64,000 bases of DNA from Luteolibacter sp. SL250 (GCF_026625605.1 NZ_CP113054.1:1550001-1614000); one strand, 5' to 3'. Numbered from the stretch's first letter, positions 45,372 through 54,065 are shown. Notes: a model not told the origin generated them from the sequence alone. Translations and numbers: made by a program.

Positions 45372-46844
45372 ATGCTTTTCAACTCGTTCGAGTTCCTGGT
45401 CCTGCTAGCGATCACGCTCGTCCTGTACTATGTCCCCGTGCCGGCGCGCCTGGCGCGTGTCTGGCAGGTTGGGGTGCTGCTTTCCGCCAGCTCCATCTTC
45501 TACGGCTGGGAGGATCCCCGGCTGCTGATATTGCTGGGCGTTTCCTGTGTCTTCAACGCCATCTCCGTCGAAAGGATCTTGTCCGCGAAGCGGGAGGAAC
45601 GCGCCGTGGCGGCCAAGCGCTGGCTGGTGTGGGCCATCGTGCTGAACCTCAGCTTTCTCGCCTTTTTCAAGTACGCGGGCATCCTGCTGGGAACCATACC
45701 GGGTGTGCATTCGTCCGCAGTCGCCTGGGTCCGCTCGATCCCGCTGCCCATCGGCATCTCATTCTACACCTTCCATGCCATCAGCCTGCTGGTGGATGTC
45801 CATCGCGGGAACGTGAGCCAGGAAACGCAGCGCCGCCTCGGCCGGTCCGGTGCCGGGCGCGCGGCATCACTGGGGGATCTCTCGCTCTACATTGTCTTCT
45901 TCCCGCAGCTCGTCGCCGGGCCGATCGTCAAGGCGCACGACTTCGTTGACCAGATCCGCGAAAAGCTGTGGAGCAACATCGACTGGACGCTGGTCCGCCG
46001 CTACCTGGTGACCGGCTACTTCCTCAAGATCTTCGTCGCGGACAACCTTGCGGAGCAAACTGTCCTGCTCACCGTGGAGGGCAGCCTGCGGACCAGCGGT
46101 CCCATTTCGCTGATGGCCATGCTCTATGGCTACGGGCTGCAGATCTTCGCGGACTTCGCCGGATATTCGCTCATCGCCATCGGCCTCGGCCTGATGTTCG
46201 GCTACCGCCTGCCGGAGAACTTCAGGTTTCCCTACCTGTCGCTGAGCATCACGGAATTCTGGCGGCGCTGGCACCTCTCGCTCTCTTCCTGGCTGCGGGA
46301 ATACCTTTACATCCCCCTCGGTGGAAACCGGAAAGGTTCCGGGCGCACCTACTTCAATCTTTTCCTGGTGATGTTCCTGGGCGGCCTCTGGCACGGTGCG
46401 GAGTGGAAGTTCGCGCTGTGGGGTACCCTCCACGGCGGCCTGCTGGCGTTCGAGCGGCTGGTCTTCCGCAGCCGCGCGGGTTCCCTCGCATCCACCGGTC
46501 CGTGGCGCTGGCTGCGTGACGGCTTCCGCTGGGCGTATGCCTTCCATGCGGTCATGTTCCTGTGGCTCACCTTCCTCATGCCGGACATGGCGCATATCCG
46601 CCTGTTTTTCGAGATGATGGGAAGTGGCGGCTGGAGCGTGAAAGGTCAGCCCGTTTTCGCCCTCCTCGCCTATGGCGGCATGGCGGTGCTTTACCACCTC
46701 TGGGGATGGCTGCAGGAGCATCGCCCGTATTGGGTGAAACAGGCGGGGAACCCATGGGCGGAGGGCATCGTCCACGCGGTGATGCTGTTCCTGGTCATCA
46801 CCAACCCCGGCGCGCCGCGGGGCTTCATCTACTTCCAGTTCTGA
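45372..46844 (+). CDS. MBOAT-family O-acyltransferase (AlgI/DltB-like)
   Basis: A 490-residue polytopic membrane protein starting 'MLFNSFEFLVLLAITLVLYY', the usual opening of AlgI-type MBOAT proteins. 'FFPQLVAGPIVKAHDF', 'YGYGLQIFADFAGYSLIAIGLGLMFGY', 'FWRRWHLSLSSWLREYLYIPLGGNRKG' and 'LGGLWHGAEWKFALWGTLHG' with catalytic His341 are all present. It should pass acetyl groups across the membrane for O-acetylation of an extracellular polysaccharide. The next gene, six bases on, encodes an SGNH-type protein, the usual partner that completes the transfer. Confidence 0.93.
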   Translation: MLFNSFEFLVLLAITLVLYYVPVPARLARVWQVGVLLSASSIFYGWEDPRLLILLGVSCVFNAISVERILSAKREERAVAAKRWLVWAIVLNLSFLAFFKYAGILLGTIPGVHSSAVAWVRSIPLPIGISFYTFHAISLLVDVHRGNVSQETQRRLGRSGAGRAASLGDLSLYIVFFPQLVAGPIVKAHDFVDQIREKLWSNIDWTLVRRYLVTGYFLKIFVADNLAEQTVLLTVEGSLRTSGPISLMAMLYGYGLQIFADFAGYSLIAIGLGLMFGYRLPENFRFPYLSLSITEFWRRWHLSLSSWLREYLYIPLGGNRKGSGRTYFNLFLVMFLGGLWHGAEWKFALWGTLHGGLLAFERLVFRSRAGSLASTGPWRWLRDGFRWAYAFHAVMFLWLTFLMPDMAHIRLFFEMMGSGGWSVKGQPVFALLAYGGMAVLYHLWGWLQEHRPYWVKQAGNPWAEGIVHAVMLFLVITNPGAPRGFIYFQF

Positions 46845-46850
46845 CCGACC

Positions 46851-47669
46851 ATGGCCCGTTACCCCGTCATCCTCCTCGTTGCCCTCGCCGGATGTTTCGG
46901 TGCGCAGACGTTTGCCCTGAAACTGGTGGGCGGGAAGACGCGCAAGAGTGAGTCGAACTATTTCTCCTCCATCTCCCGCCTCCAGACCGGGGCGAAGGAC
47001 CACCCCCGGGTGCTGTTCCTGGGCTCCTCCCTCACGGGTCGTCTGCCGGAGCGTCCGCAGACGGGAAACCTCGGCTGCGATGGGGCCAGTGCCGTGATCA
47101 CCCTCCGCGCCATCGACGAGGGGCTGCTGCCATCCGCCGAAGTCATCTTTGTCGAGACGAACACCCTTTCCTACGAACTCGAGGGCATGGGCAGGGAAAC
47201 CGCCGCCGCCATCCGCTCGGATTGGTTCAAGGTGGGGATGAACGTCCCGAACCTCGGAGCCACCGCACGTCCCACCGCCTTCGCCTATTCCTGGCTGGAG
47301 TCGCGTAGAAACCGGGAAGCGATCGCGGGAGCAGGGGAGTCATCACCGTTCTCCGGATCATCCGGCTTCTCCACTCTGGATGTGGCGCCCCGGTTGCATG
47401 ATCCCCGCGAGGAACGGCTGGTGGAGGAGATCTGCGGCATCCTTTCCCGGCTGAAATACAACGGCGCGGATGTGAGGCTCGTCCTCCTGCCCGCAGGCGG
47501 AAAGGAAACCGAACTGGACCTCAGGATCGCACGCGCGGTTGCCGCAAGGACCCGCCTGCCGTGGTGGGACATGACCGCCGGCATCCCTGCCGACGCCATC
47601 GGCTACACGGACGGACGCCACATGGACGCCGCGGCCGCCGCTTTCGTAGTGGACGCATTGCTTGAGTAA
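46851..47669 (+). CDS. SGNH-like partner protein of the MBOAT acyltransferase
   Basis: A 272-residue protein with an N-terminal hydrophobic signal/anchor (about 5-24). 'RVLFLGSSLTG' (residues 53-63) is a modified SGNH block I, probably with Ser60 as nucleophile; 'YTDGRHMDAAAAAFV' near the C-terminus supplies the D-x-x-H. In alginate, cellulose and peptidoglycan acetylation systems an SGNH protein (AlgJ/AlgX, PatB) takes the acetyl group from the MBOAT protein outside the membrane. The six-base gap supports that pairing here. The polysaccharide target is unknown. Confidence 0.75.
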   Translation: MARYPVILLVALAGCFGAQTFALKLVGGKTRKSESNYFSSISRLQTGAKDHPRVLFLGSSLTGRLPERPQTGNLGCDGASAVITLRAIDEGLLPSAEVIFVETNTLSYELEGMGRETAAAIRSDWFKVGMNVPNLGATARPTAFAYSWLESRRNREAIAGAGESSPFSGSSGFSTLDVAPRLHDPREERLVEEICGILSRLKYNGADVRLVLLPAGGKETELDLRIARAVAARTRLPWWDMTAGIPADAIGYTDGRHMDAAAAAFVVDALLE

Positions 47670-47916
47670 GGAGGGAGGACACTCCTGTCCTCCGGCGGCA
47701 TTGGCGAGCCAGTGAAAATTCACCGCGAAGGCGCAAAGGCCGCGAAGGAAAGAAACGGATCTTTTGAAAGCTGCCCGGATTCGTAGTCAGCGTTTTTTAT
47801 TTCCTGAAAACTGAACACTGAAAACTGATCCACCTTTGATCGCCATTGCAGCCGGAGGACAGGAATGGCAGCGAAGCGGACATAGCGGCTGCGCCGCAAT
47901 GTCCTCCCTCCTTACG
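47670..47916. repeat. Inverted repeats in the gap between SGNH and transglutaminase genes
   Basis: The 242-base gap holds no gene. AAGGAGGGAGGACA near 47669-47683 is mirrored by TGTCCTCCCTCCTT near 47903-47916, and CTGTCCTCCGGC is mirrored by GCCGGAGGACAG. Between the arms lies a 'CCGCGAAGGCGCAAAGGC'-type sequence that recurs in modified form between hisD and trpC. It probably forms a two-way terminator hairpin for the convergent genes. Confidence 0.5.
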
Positions 47917-48796
47917 GCAACCGCTTGGTGGAGATCGCGACCTTGAGCGTGGAAGTGACACCCGGGTTGCCGCTGTATCCTCCGGTCACGGGCATGACGC
48001 CGCGCGGATGATGGCTCACGCCCACCGCCACATGGCCCGCACCGGTCCGGCGCCCGGTGGACGGATCATAGCCCGTCCAGCCCTTCTCCGGGAGATAAAC
48101 CTCCGTCCACGCATGGGTGGAGCCGCGGCCCACCAGTGAGTTCGCGCTTTCCAGATAGCCGCTCACGAACCGCGCGGGATAGCCCATCGCCCGGCTCGTC
48201 TCGATCATCAGGACCGCCATGTCACGGCAGGATCCGCTGCCGAAATCCAGGGTCGCGATGGGGGACTGCACGCCTGGTTCCTCCCGCCGCGTGTAGCGGA
48301 CGGTGCTGAAGATGAGCGCCGCCAGTTCGTCAAAGATCGCCCGGCTTTCTCCGGTCTGTGGCTCGAGATTGTTGGCGACGAACCATTTCCTCAGTCGTTC
48401 CACTTCCTGAGGATAGGTGAACTGGCGGTAGGGTACGGTGATGAGTTCATCGATGCCCGCGACATGCGGCGGATACGCGACCAGCAACGGCGGCCTCTCC
48501 TTGTCCACGGGAGCGGGCAGGGCGATCATGAATTCACTCCGGATGCGGAGTTCCGCGGAGGGTTCCGTGAACTCCGCCACCGCGATGGAGTTGTCCAGGA
48601 TGTCACGGTGCCAGTGGATTTCCGAGCGGGGGGATGTCTGCACCGTCATCATGTGCAGGCGCACGTCGTGCCCCTCCCGTGGCCGCAGGACCAGACGGTG
48701 GGGTGAGAAATGGACCGGCTCCGAATAGATGTAGAGCGACTCGTGCACCAGGTGCAGGCGCTCGCGGGTTTCGGTTTTGACGTCCAGGATTTCCAT
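47912..48796 (-). CDS. Transglutaminase-like protein (first of a tandem pair)
   Basis: A 294-residue cytoplasmic-looking protein. The N-terminal half is the beta-sandwich found before bacterial transglutaminase-like domains ('RLHLVHESLYIYSEPVHFSPHRLVLRPR'). The catalytic part has Cys in 'FGSGSCRDMAVLM', His in 'GSTHAWTEVYLP' and Asp in 'GYDPSTG', the papain-like triad. Such proteins probably act as peptidases or transamidases; their substrates are mostly unknown. It lies 15 bases downstream of a second transglutaminase gene. Confidence 0.88.
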   Translation of the reverse strand: MEILDVKTETRERLHLVHESLYIYSEPVHFSPHRLVLRPREGHDVRLHMMTVQTSPRSEIHWHRDILDNSIAVAEFTEPSAELRIRSEFMIALPAPVDKERPPLLVAYPPHVAGIDELITVPYRQFTYPQEVERLRKWFVANNLEPQTGESRAIFDELAALIFSTVRYTRREEPGVQSPIATLDFGSGSCRDMAVLMIETSRAMGYPARFVSGYLESANSLVGRGSTHAWTEVYLPEKGWTGYDPSTGRRTGAGHVAVGVSHHPRGVMPVTGGYSGNPGVTSTLKVAISTKRLP

Positions 48797-48811
48797 GGAT
48801 TCCGGGTGGAT

Positions 48812-49663
48812 TCAGAGCAGGGCGATCACCTGGTTCGCCGCATGCAGCGTGTCGCGGGTGATGGGGGCGAATTCCCCGTCCAACGACTCACAGGCGACCT
48901 GGATGTTGTTGAGGACGGGGTTCCCGAAGATGGTGCACACGGCGGCATCCGCCGCATCCCGGCCGGTGGCGATGCGGACCAGACCATTCAGCGGGGCCAG
49001 ACGGGTGGGATCGAAGACATACCACATCCCGCCGATGAACACTTCGAAAACGGCGTGGAAATCCGGAGGCTCCAGCAGGTGGGAGTAGCAGGTCACGTAG
49101 CGGGCCGGGATGTTCATCGCCCGGCAGAAGCCGATGGCGAGGTGGGAGAAATCCCGGCAGACGCCCTGCCGCTGCTCCAGGGTTTCCACCGCGGAGGACT
49201 GTTCGTTGGACGTTCCGCTACGGTAGGTGACGTGCTCGAAGACCCAGTCGCTGATGCCGGAGGCGATGGCATGGGGATCCTCCAGATGCCCGAAAAGATC
49301 GACCGCCTGTTGCCGGAGCCGGTCGGACTGGCAGTAGCGGCTGGGGAAAAGAAAGGGAACCGCGTCCGGGACGAGAAGGTGCGGACCTTCCGCGATCAGC
49401 GAGGAAACATCCGTGAGCTGGATGCTGGTCTCCACGTCCGCTTGGTAGCGGATCGCCAGCGGCCCGCTGCCGGAGGTGCGGATACGGGTGAAGCGGTTCA
49501 TCCCCACGCCGATGGTGAAATCATCCGTATCGGCCTCCGGCTCGATCAGGAGTGACTCATTCTCGATGTGCTGGCCGTTGGTTTCGATGCACTTGAGGGC
49601 GAAGAAGAACGTGGCGGGATCTTCCAGTTGGTATTCTAGCTGGGAACTGACGCGGAATCGCAT
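48812..49663 (-). CDS. Transglutaminase-like protein (second of a tandem pair)
   Basis: A 283-residue paralogue of the next gene. The N-terminal domain ('SSQLEYQLEDPATFFFALK...NRFTRIRTSGSGPLAIRY') precedes a transglutaminase core with Cys in 'QRQGVCRDFSHLAIGFCRAM', His in 'PPDFHAVFEVFI' and Asp in 'VFDPTRL'. All three triad residues are present. Paired transglutaminase-like genes of this type are frequent in bacteria, often with an alpha-E and a circularly permuted ATP-grasp gene; those partners are not seen here. Confidence 0.88.
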   Translation of the reverse strand: MRFRVSSQLEYQLEDPATFFFALKCIETNGQHIENESLLIEPEADTDDFTIGVGMNRFTRIRTSGSGPLAIRYQADVETSIQLTDVSSLIAEGPHLLVPDAVPFLFPSRYCQSDRLRQQAVDLFGHLEDPHAIASGISDWVFEHVTYRSGTSNEQSSAVETLEQRQGVCRDFSHLAIGFCRAMNIPARYVTCYSHLLEPPDFHAVFEVFIGGMWYVFDPTRLAPLNGLVRIATGRDAADAAVCTIFGNPVLNNIQVACESLDGEFAPITRDTLHAANQVIALL

Positions 49664-49829
49664 CCTTCATCCTAACACATGGACGGCGTCCATGCCATGG
49701 TGCGCGGAAGGAATTTCATGGCGGTATTCGGGGTTGGCGTCCTTCCCCTGCCACCGCCGGGAAGCATCCGCTTTTCAAGGTTGGCGAAACCGGAAATCCC
49801 GGGCACAGTGCGCGCCCGACCCGCCTGGT

Positions 49830-51119
49830 ATGAAGATTCTCAGCTACAACGACCCCGGCTATCCATCGTTCGTCCGCAAGCTCAACCGGCGCGCGATCCC
49901 GGAGCATGGCGTGCGGGATCTTGTCGCCCAGATCATTTCCGAAGTGGCGGAGAAGGGCGACCAGGCCCTGTTTGCCTACACGAAGCGGTTCGACAACGCG
50001 GTTCTCACACCGAAGTCCCTTTTCGTCAGCGAGGCGGAGTTCGCCGCAGCGGAGGAAAGTGTCTCCGCTGAGACAAAGGAAGCCGTCGCCCGCAGCCTTG
50101 CCAACATCACCGCTTTCGCGAAGAAGAGCCTGCGCAAGGACTGGTCCGCGAAGAACGCCGAAGGAGCGGTGGTGGGTGAACGTTTCACCCCGTTCGAACG
50201 GGTGGGTGTCTATGTCCCCGGTGGCAAGGCCCCCCTCGTTTCGACCGCGCTGATGACCGCAGGCTTCGCGAAAGCCGCAGGTGTCCCTCAGATCGTCGCC
50301 GCCACTCCCTGCGGTCCGGATGGAAAGGTGAATTCCGCGCTCCTCTACGCTCTCAAGGCTGCTGGCGTGACCGAGGCGATCAAAGTCGGCGGGGCGCAGG
50401 CCATCGCCGCGCTCGCCCTCGGGACGAAGTCGGTGAAGCCCGTGGACCGCATCTTCGGACCGGGGAACACCTTCGTCGTTGAGGCGAAGCGGCAGCTCAT
50501 CGGCGCGGTGTCCATCGACCTCCTTCCGGGACCGAGCGAAATCCTCATCGTCTCGGACAAGACCGGGGATGCCGACTTCATCGCCTCCGACCTCCTCGCC
50601 CAGGCCGAACACGGCGGTGACAGTGTGGTCGGATTCGTCACGGACTCGAAGGCCCTGCTCGGCAAGGTCATCAAGGCCATCGACCGCCAGCTCCCCACGC
50701 TCTCCCGGCCGAAGATCATCAAGGAAGTGCTCAAGAACGGTACCTTCCTCCTTCATGTGAAATCCTTCGCGGATGCGGTGGAAATCTCCAACGCCTTCGC
50801 GCCGGAACACGTCTCGCTCATCGTCGCGGACGAGGACAAGTGGCTGCCGCAGATCAAGACCGCCGGTGCCATCTACCTCGGAAACGACTCGCCGGTCGCC
50901 GTCGGTGACTTCCTCGCCGGTCCCAGCCACACCCTGCCAACCGGTGGCGGTGGCCGTTCCTTCTCCGGTCTGCGCGCTGACCAGTTCCAGCGCCGCACCA
51001 GCATCGTGAAGCTCGACAAGAAGTCCGTGCGTAAATCCCTTGCCGTGGTGGAGGAGTTCGCCCGCATCGAAGGTCTCGACGCCCACGGCCGCTCCACGGC
51101 GATCCGCTTGGAGAAGTGA
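49830..51119 (+). CDS. hisD: Histidinol dehydrogenase
   Basis: A 429-residue enzyme catalysing the last two steps of histidine synthesis, histidinol to histidine with two NAD. Landmarks are 'GERFTPFERVGVYVPGG', 'VGGAQAIAALALGT', 'DRIFGPGNTFVVEAKRQL', 'DLLPGPSEILIVSD' and 'GPSHTLPTGGGGRSFSGL', which include the zinc and active-site residues. The start at 49830 gives the normal family length; upstream in-frame codons lack family features. No other his gene is adjacent. Confidence 0.97.
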   Translation: MKILSYNDPGYPSFVRKLNRRAIPEHGVRDLVAQIISEVAEKGDQALFAYTKRFDNAVLTPKSLFVSEAEFAAAEESVSAETKEAVARSLANITAFAKKSLRKDWSAKNAEGAVVGERFTPFERVGVYVPGGKAPLVSTALMTAGFAKAAGVPQIVAATPCGPDGKVNSALLYALKAAGVTEAIKVGGAQAIAALALGTKSVKPVDRIFGPGNTFVVEAKRQLIGAVSIDLLPGPSEILIVSDKTGDADFIASDLLAQAEHGGDSVVGFVTDSKALLGKVIKAIDRQLPTLSRPKIIKEVLKNGTFLLHVKSFADAVEISNAFAPEHVSLIVADEDKWLPQIKTAGAIYLGNDSPVAVGDFLAGPSHTLPTGGGGRSFSGLRADQFQRRTSIVKLDKKSVRKSLAVVEEFARIEGLDAHGRSTAIRLEK

Positions 51120-51138
51120 GTCTGATTTGAAGGATCAA

Positions 51139-51273
51139 ACGAAACGCGGAGACGCGGAGGTCGCAGAGAGAATCGCGGAGATTTTTGGAACCGAGAGTGG
51201 CTTGGTTGGATGAAAAATCTCTCCAACCCAACTCCGCGTATCTCTCCGCGACCTTCGCGTCTCCGCGTTTCGT
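51139..51273. repeat. Large inverted repeat between convergent hisD and trpC
   Basis: Arms at 51139-51170 and 51242-51273 match inversely at about 30 of 32 positions (core ACGAAACGCGGAGACGCG). The arms surround about 70 bases. It occupies almost all of the gap between the two convergent genes and may end transcription from both sides. Confidence 0.7.
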
Positions 51274-51283
51274 TTCGTAAAAC

Positions 51284-52063
51284 CTACAGCGCCAGGTAAG
51301 CCTCAATCCCCCGGCTCGGGTCGTCCGCGCGCATCAGTGATTCACCGATCAGCACGGCATTCGCGCCCGCGTCCAGCGCGCGCTTCGCGTCGTCCAGGGT
51401 CTTGATGCCGCTTTCGGAAACGAGCAGCACTTCATCCGGAACCTCGTCGGCGAGGGCTTCGGTGGTGGCCAGGTCGATCTCGAAGGTTTTCAGGTTCCGG
51501 TTGTTGATGCCGATGAGGTCCGCGCCCAACTCCAGCGCACGGTCCATTTCCTCCAGGTTGTGGACTTCCACCAGCACGTCCAGTTGGAAGGATTTCGCCT
51601 CCTCATAGAGGCCTCTGAGGAGATCATCATCCAGCGCGGCGACGATGAGCAGGATGGCATCCGCCCCGGCGATGACCGCTTCGTGGATCTGGATCGGGTG
51701 GATGGTGAAATCCTTCCTCAGCAGCGGTGCGGTGGAGAATTCCGAAATTTTCGACAGATAGCTCAGGGACCCCTGGAAATACTTTTCGTCCGTCAGAATG
51801 GAGAGGCAGGACGCCCCGCCGTCGATGTAGCGCTGCGCCTGCCGGATGGGATCGAAGTTCGGATCGATCAGGCCGACGGAAGGGGAGGCCTTCTTAACCT
51901 CGGCAATGACGCCCAGTTTGTCCGGTCCGCGGTCGAGCGCGCTGCGGAATCCCCTGAAATCATTTCTCTGGAGGGCGGCGGCACGGAGGTGGGCGGCGCG
52001 GGGGAGGAGGGCTTCCACCTCGAGATGTTTGGTGGCGATGATCTGTGCGAGTTTGTCGGACAT
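51284..52063 (-). CDS. trpC: Indole-3-glycerol phosphate synthase
   Basis: A 259-residue TIM-barrel enzyme of tryptophan synthesis, from ATG 52063 (MSDKLAQII). The family signature is clear: 'KLGVIAEVKKASPSVGLI' with the catalytic lysine, 'LSILTDEKYFQGSL', 'PLLRKDFTIHPIQIHEA', 'LVEVHNLEEMDRALELGADLIGINNRNLKTF' and 'VSESGIKT'. It stands alone, without trpD or trpF beside it. The longer reading to 52165 adds a leader not found in the family. Confidence 0.96.
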   Translation of the reverse strand: MSDKLAQIIATKHLEVEALLPRAAHLRAAALQRNDFRGFRSALDRGPDKLGVIAEVKKASPSVGLIDPNFDPIRQAQRYIDGGASCLSILTDEKYFQGSLSYLSKISEFSTAPLLRKDFTIHPIQIHEAVIAGADAILLIVAALDDDLLRGLYEEAKSFQLDVLVEVHNLEEMDRALELGADLIGINNRNLKTFEIDLATTEALADEVPDEVLLVSESGIKTLDDAKRALDAGANAVLIGESLMRADDPSRGIEAYLAL

Positions 52064-52177
52064 GCTGGCCCGGAAAGGGAAACCCAGCCCCGATGGAATG
52101 AACATGGAAATTTTTGTCAAAAATGTCTTGCTCGCGGTCTCTGCCGATGTAGAAACCCCCCGCACGCAATCAGCGTC

Positions 52178-52252
52178 GCGGGCGTAGCTCAGTGGTAGAG
52201 CGCCACCTTGCCAAGGTGGATGTCGTGAGTTCGAATCTCATCGCCCGCTCCA
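52178..52252 (+). tRNA. tRNA-Gly(GCC)
   Basis: A complete cloverleaf of 75 bases with encoded CCA: acceptor GCGGGCG/CGCCCGC, D arm with 'AGCTCAGTGGTAGAGC', anticodon arm CCACC-TTGCCAA-GGTGG (anticodon GCC) and T loop TTCGAAT. Discriminator U73 fits glycine identity in bacteria. Confidence 0.98.
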
Positions 52253-52277
52253 ACCTCCCTTTCGGGAGGTTTTTTTG
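52253..52277 (+). terminator. Intrinsic terminator after tRNA-Gly
   Basis: AACCTCCC and GGGAGGTT pair across a short loop and are followed by a run of T. It directly follows the CCA of tRNA-Gly and shares its stem with the hairpin after the next tRNA-like gene. Confidence 0.85.
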
Positions 52278-52386
52278 TTCCGGAAGGCGATTGGGCAGCC
52301 GGGCCCGTTCATCGGGCTGCAGCTATCTTTCCGAAGATAGACGGCGGGGAACCGTTCTGCGGGTTCGAATCCCGCCCGGAGCTCCA
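52277..52386 (+). tRNA. tRNA-like gene with UCA in the anticodon loop, identity uncertain
   Basis: Acceptor strands GTTCCGG (52277-52283) and CCGGAGC (52376-52382), D arm GGC/GCC with a 9-base loop, T arm GCGGG-TTCGAAT-CCCGC, discriminator U and encoded CCA make a tRNA-like fold of about 110 bases. The arm at 52302-52318 has loop GTTCATC, giving anticodon UCA, which reads UGA (Sec or suppressor). The loop is atypical (pyrimidine at 37, G at 32). A 40-base variable region follows with a 7-bp hairpin (CTATCTT/AAGATAG) and a second small stem. It does not match canonical tRNA-Sec (no 8-bp acceptor, no 6-bp D stem). It may be a divergent tRNA-Sec, an unusual U73-type tRNA or a decayed gene. Confidence 0.45.
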
Positions 52387-52413
52387 ACCTCCCGTTTTCG
52401 GGAGGTTCTTTTG
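52387..52413 (+). terminator. Intrinsic terminator after the tRNA-like gene
   Basis: ACCTCCCG and CGGGAGGT form an 8-bp stem with a TTTT loop, followed by a T-rich tail. Its presence right after the CCA suggests that the tRNA-like gene is or was transcribed. Confidence 0.8.
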
Positions 52414-52453
52414 TTTTGCTGCGCGGGGCGCGGGAACGGGCTAGATCCATGAT

Positions 52454-52915
52454 ATGGACGCGGACGGACGGGATTTCTGGTATCGGGAGGGACGCACGCC
52501 GGTGGTGCGCCACATGGCGGACCGCAGTTTCACCATCCGGGCGTGGGTGGGTGAGGATGCGGACAGCGCGGAGTTCGAGATCTACAAGGTGGTGGCGGCC
52601 GCGTTTTTCGGTGAAGACGCCGTGGACGGGCCGGTTCCGTCCTACTGGCAGCGTTACCAGTCGCGGGTCTCGCCGAGCGCGGTCGATTCGTTGGAGGAAG
52701 CGGAACGGACATTCATCGGCGGGGTGAAGGCGACGGGCTGCGGGGACTGGGACCTGAAGGGGGATCAGGGCATGGACTTCCACATCTGCCGGAGGGAACA
52801 GCTTGAGGCGATCTCCGCGGTGCTCTGCGCCTGCCAGGACTGGGCACCCCAGCTCATCCCGGGCTGGTATGGCGTCCGTCCGGAGCGGGAACTGCCTTTC
52901 CTGCCGGAAGTTTGA
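52454..52915 (+). CDS. Hypothetical protein (153 aa)
   Basis: A soluble, acidic protein with many Trp residues and no signal peptide or membrane segment. It contains 'DADSAEFEIYKVVAAAFFGEDAVDGPVPSYWQRYQSR' and 'DWDLKGDQGMDFHICRREQLEAI'. I do not recognise a family. It starts at ATG 52454, 40 bases after the tRNA-like gene's terminator, and ends 43 bases before prmA on the same strand, so it may share its transcript. Codon use resembles that of the neighbours, which supports it as a real gene. Confidence 0.6.
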   Translation: MDADGRDFWYREGRTPVVRHMADRSFTIRAWVGEDADSAEFEIYKVVAAAFFGEDAVDGPVPSYWQRYQSRVSPSAVDSLEEAERTFIGGVKATGCGDWDLKGDQGMDFHICRREQLEAISAVLCACQDWAPQLIPGWYGVRPERELPFLPEV

Positions 52916-52958
52916 TTTTCGGATTTGGCAGACCGCGGCTTCCGGTTAGAACCGATCC

Positions 52959-53819
52959 ATGTTCGTCTGGTCGAAACTCTCCGCCGCCAAGTGGATCGAT
53001 GCCTGGGAAGACCGCTTCCATGGCAACCCCAACTTCGTGCTCGATTTCCTCAAGGGCGGGAAATCCGTGCGCGTGCAGGTTTATTGCGACTCGAAGAAGG
53101 AAGCGGACGCCATCGTGAAGCAGTTCGGCGGCAGCGTGCGCAAGCTGGTGAGCAGTGAATGGCAGAAGCCGGTGGAGGCTCCGAAGCCGCTGAAGGTGCG
53201 CGATGTTTTCGTCCTCACCTCGGAGACCCGGAAGAAGGAACTGGATGCCCTGAAAAAGGAGCACCCGAACCGCGAGCTGATCATCATCCCGCCGGAAATG
53301 GCCTTCGGCACCGGCGATCACGCGACCACCTCCACCTGCCTCCGCCTGCTGGTGGATGTGGCGCGGAAGAGGAAAGGCACCAACTGGACCGTGGGCGACC
53401 TCGGCACCGGTACCGGTCTCCTCGCCATCGCCGCGCGGAAGCTCGGCTCCGGCCCGGTGTATGCCTGCGATTTCGATCCCTTCGCCGTCACCGTTGCGGA
53501 GCGGAATGCGGAGCGCAACCAGATCGATGGCATCGACGTGAAGGAGCAGGACATCCTCAAGTGGAAGCCGGGCAAGAAGGGCTACGACGTCGTTCTGGCC
53601 AACATCTTCTCCACCGTGCTCATCCAGGCCTGGCCGGTGATCGCAAAGTCGGTCGCTCCGGGAGGTGATCTCATCGTTTCCGGCATCCTGGCCTCCCAGG
53701 CGTGGGATGTCTTCGAGGCTGCGGCGAAGTCCGGCCTCGGCTTCACGAAGGTCATCCGCAAGGGCAAATGGGTCACCGCCCACGGCGGTCACATGGCGGA
53801 CCTGATCAAGGAGAAGTGA
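52959..53819 (+). CDS. prmA: Ribosomal protein L11 methyltransferase
   Basis: A 286-residue AdoMet-dependent methylase. 'PPEMAFGTGDHATTSTCLRLL', 'VGDLGTGTGLLAIAARKLG', 'DFDPFAVTVAERNAERN' and 'YDVVLANIFSTVL' form the PrmA core in normal order, preceded by the ferredoxin-like substrate-binding domain in the first 100 residues. It trimethylates amino groups of ribosomal protein L11. Length is normal. Confidence 0.93.
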   Translation: MFVWSKLSAAKWIDAWEDRFHGNPNFVLDFLKGGKSVRVQVYCDSKKEADAIVKQFGGSVRKLVSSEWQKPVEAPKPLKVRDVFVLTSETRKKELDALKKEHPNRELIIIPPEMAFGTGDHATTSTCLRLLVDVARKRKGTNWTVGDLGTGTGLLAIAARKLGSGPVYACDFDPFAVTVAERNAERNQIDGIDVKEQDILKWKPGKKGYDVVLANIFSTVLIQAWPVIAKSVAPGGDLIVSGILASQAWDVFEAAAKSGLGFTKVIRKGKWVTAHGGHMADLIKEK

Positions 53820-53821
53820 AT

Positions 53822-54013
53822 CCAATGCCGTTAGGGATTGGGGACGCACACCGGTCCGGTCCGGCATTTCTCAACCACGGATTAAAGGATTAAGCGGATT
53901 GCACGGATTGTAATGTTACGGATTTTTTGAAGAAACCAATCCGTGTAATCCGCTTAATCCTTTAATCCGTGTCCAGAGAAAGCTTTGCAACCGATTGATA
54001 ATCGAGGGCTCAG
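53822..54013 (+). repeat. 192-bp repeat, left copy (inverted relative to 55735-55927)
   Basis: The gap 53820-54065 is filled by this element. It has its own internal palindrome: 'CACGGATTAAAGGATTAAGC' is mirrored about 60 bases later by 'GCTTAATCCTTTAATCCGTG'. The outer parts contain GGATTGGGGACGCACACCG and AGAAAGCTTTGCAACCGATT. A near-identical copy lies in opposite orientation downstream of the hemolysin III gene. Confidence 0.85.
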
Positions 54014-54065
54014 GGATAATAACCCGATTCGACAGCGGAATGCTTAACAGCATGGAAGTGACGGA

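Noticed and set aside
52277..52386. Calling the gene a definite tRNA-Sec (selC)
   Set aside because: UCA is present in the loop, but the 8-bp acceptor, 6-bp D stem and usual loop sequence of tRNA-Sec are absent.
53822..54013. CRISPR-like array of CACGGATTA units
   Set aside because: The units form one palindrome in a single repeat element and lack regular spacers.
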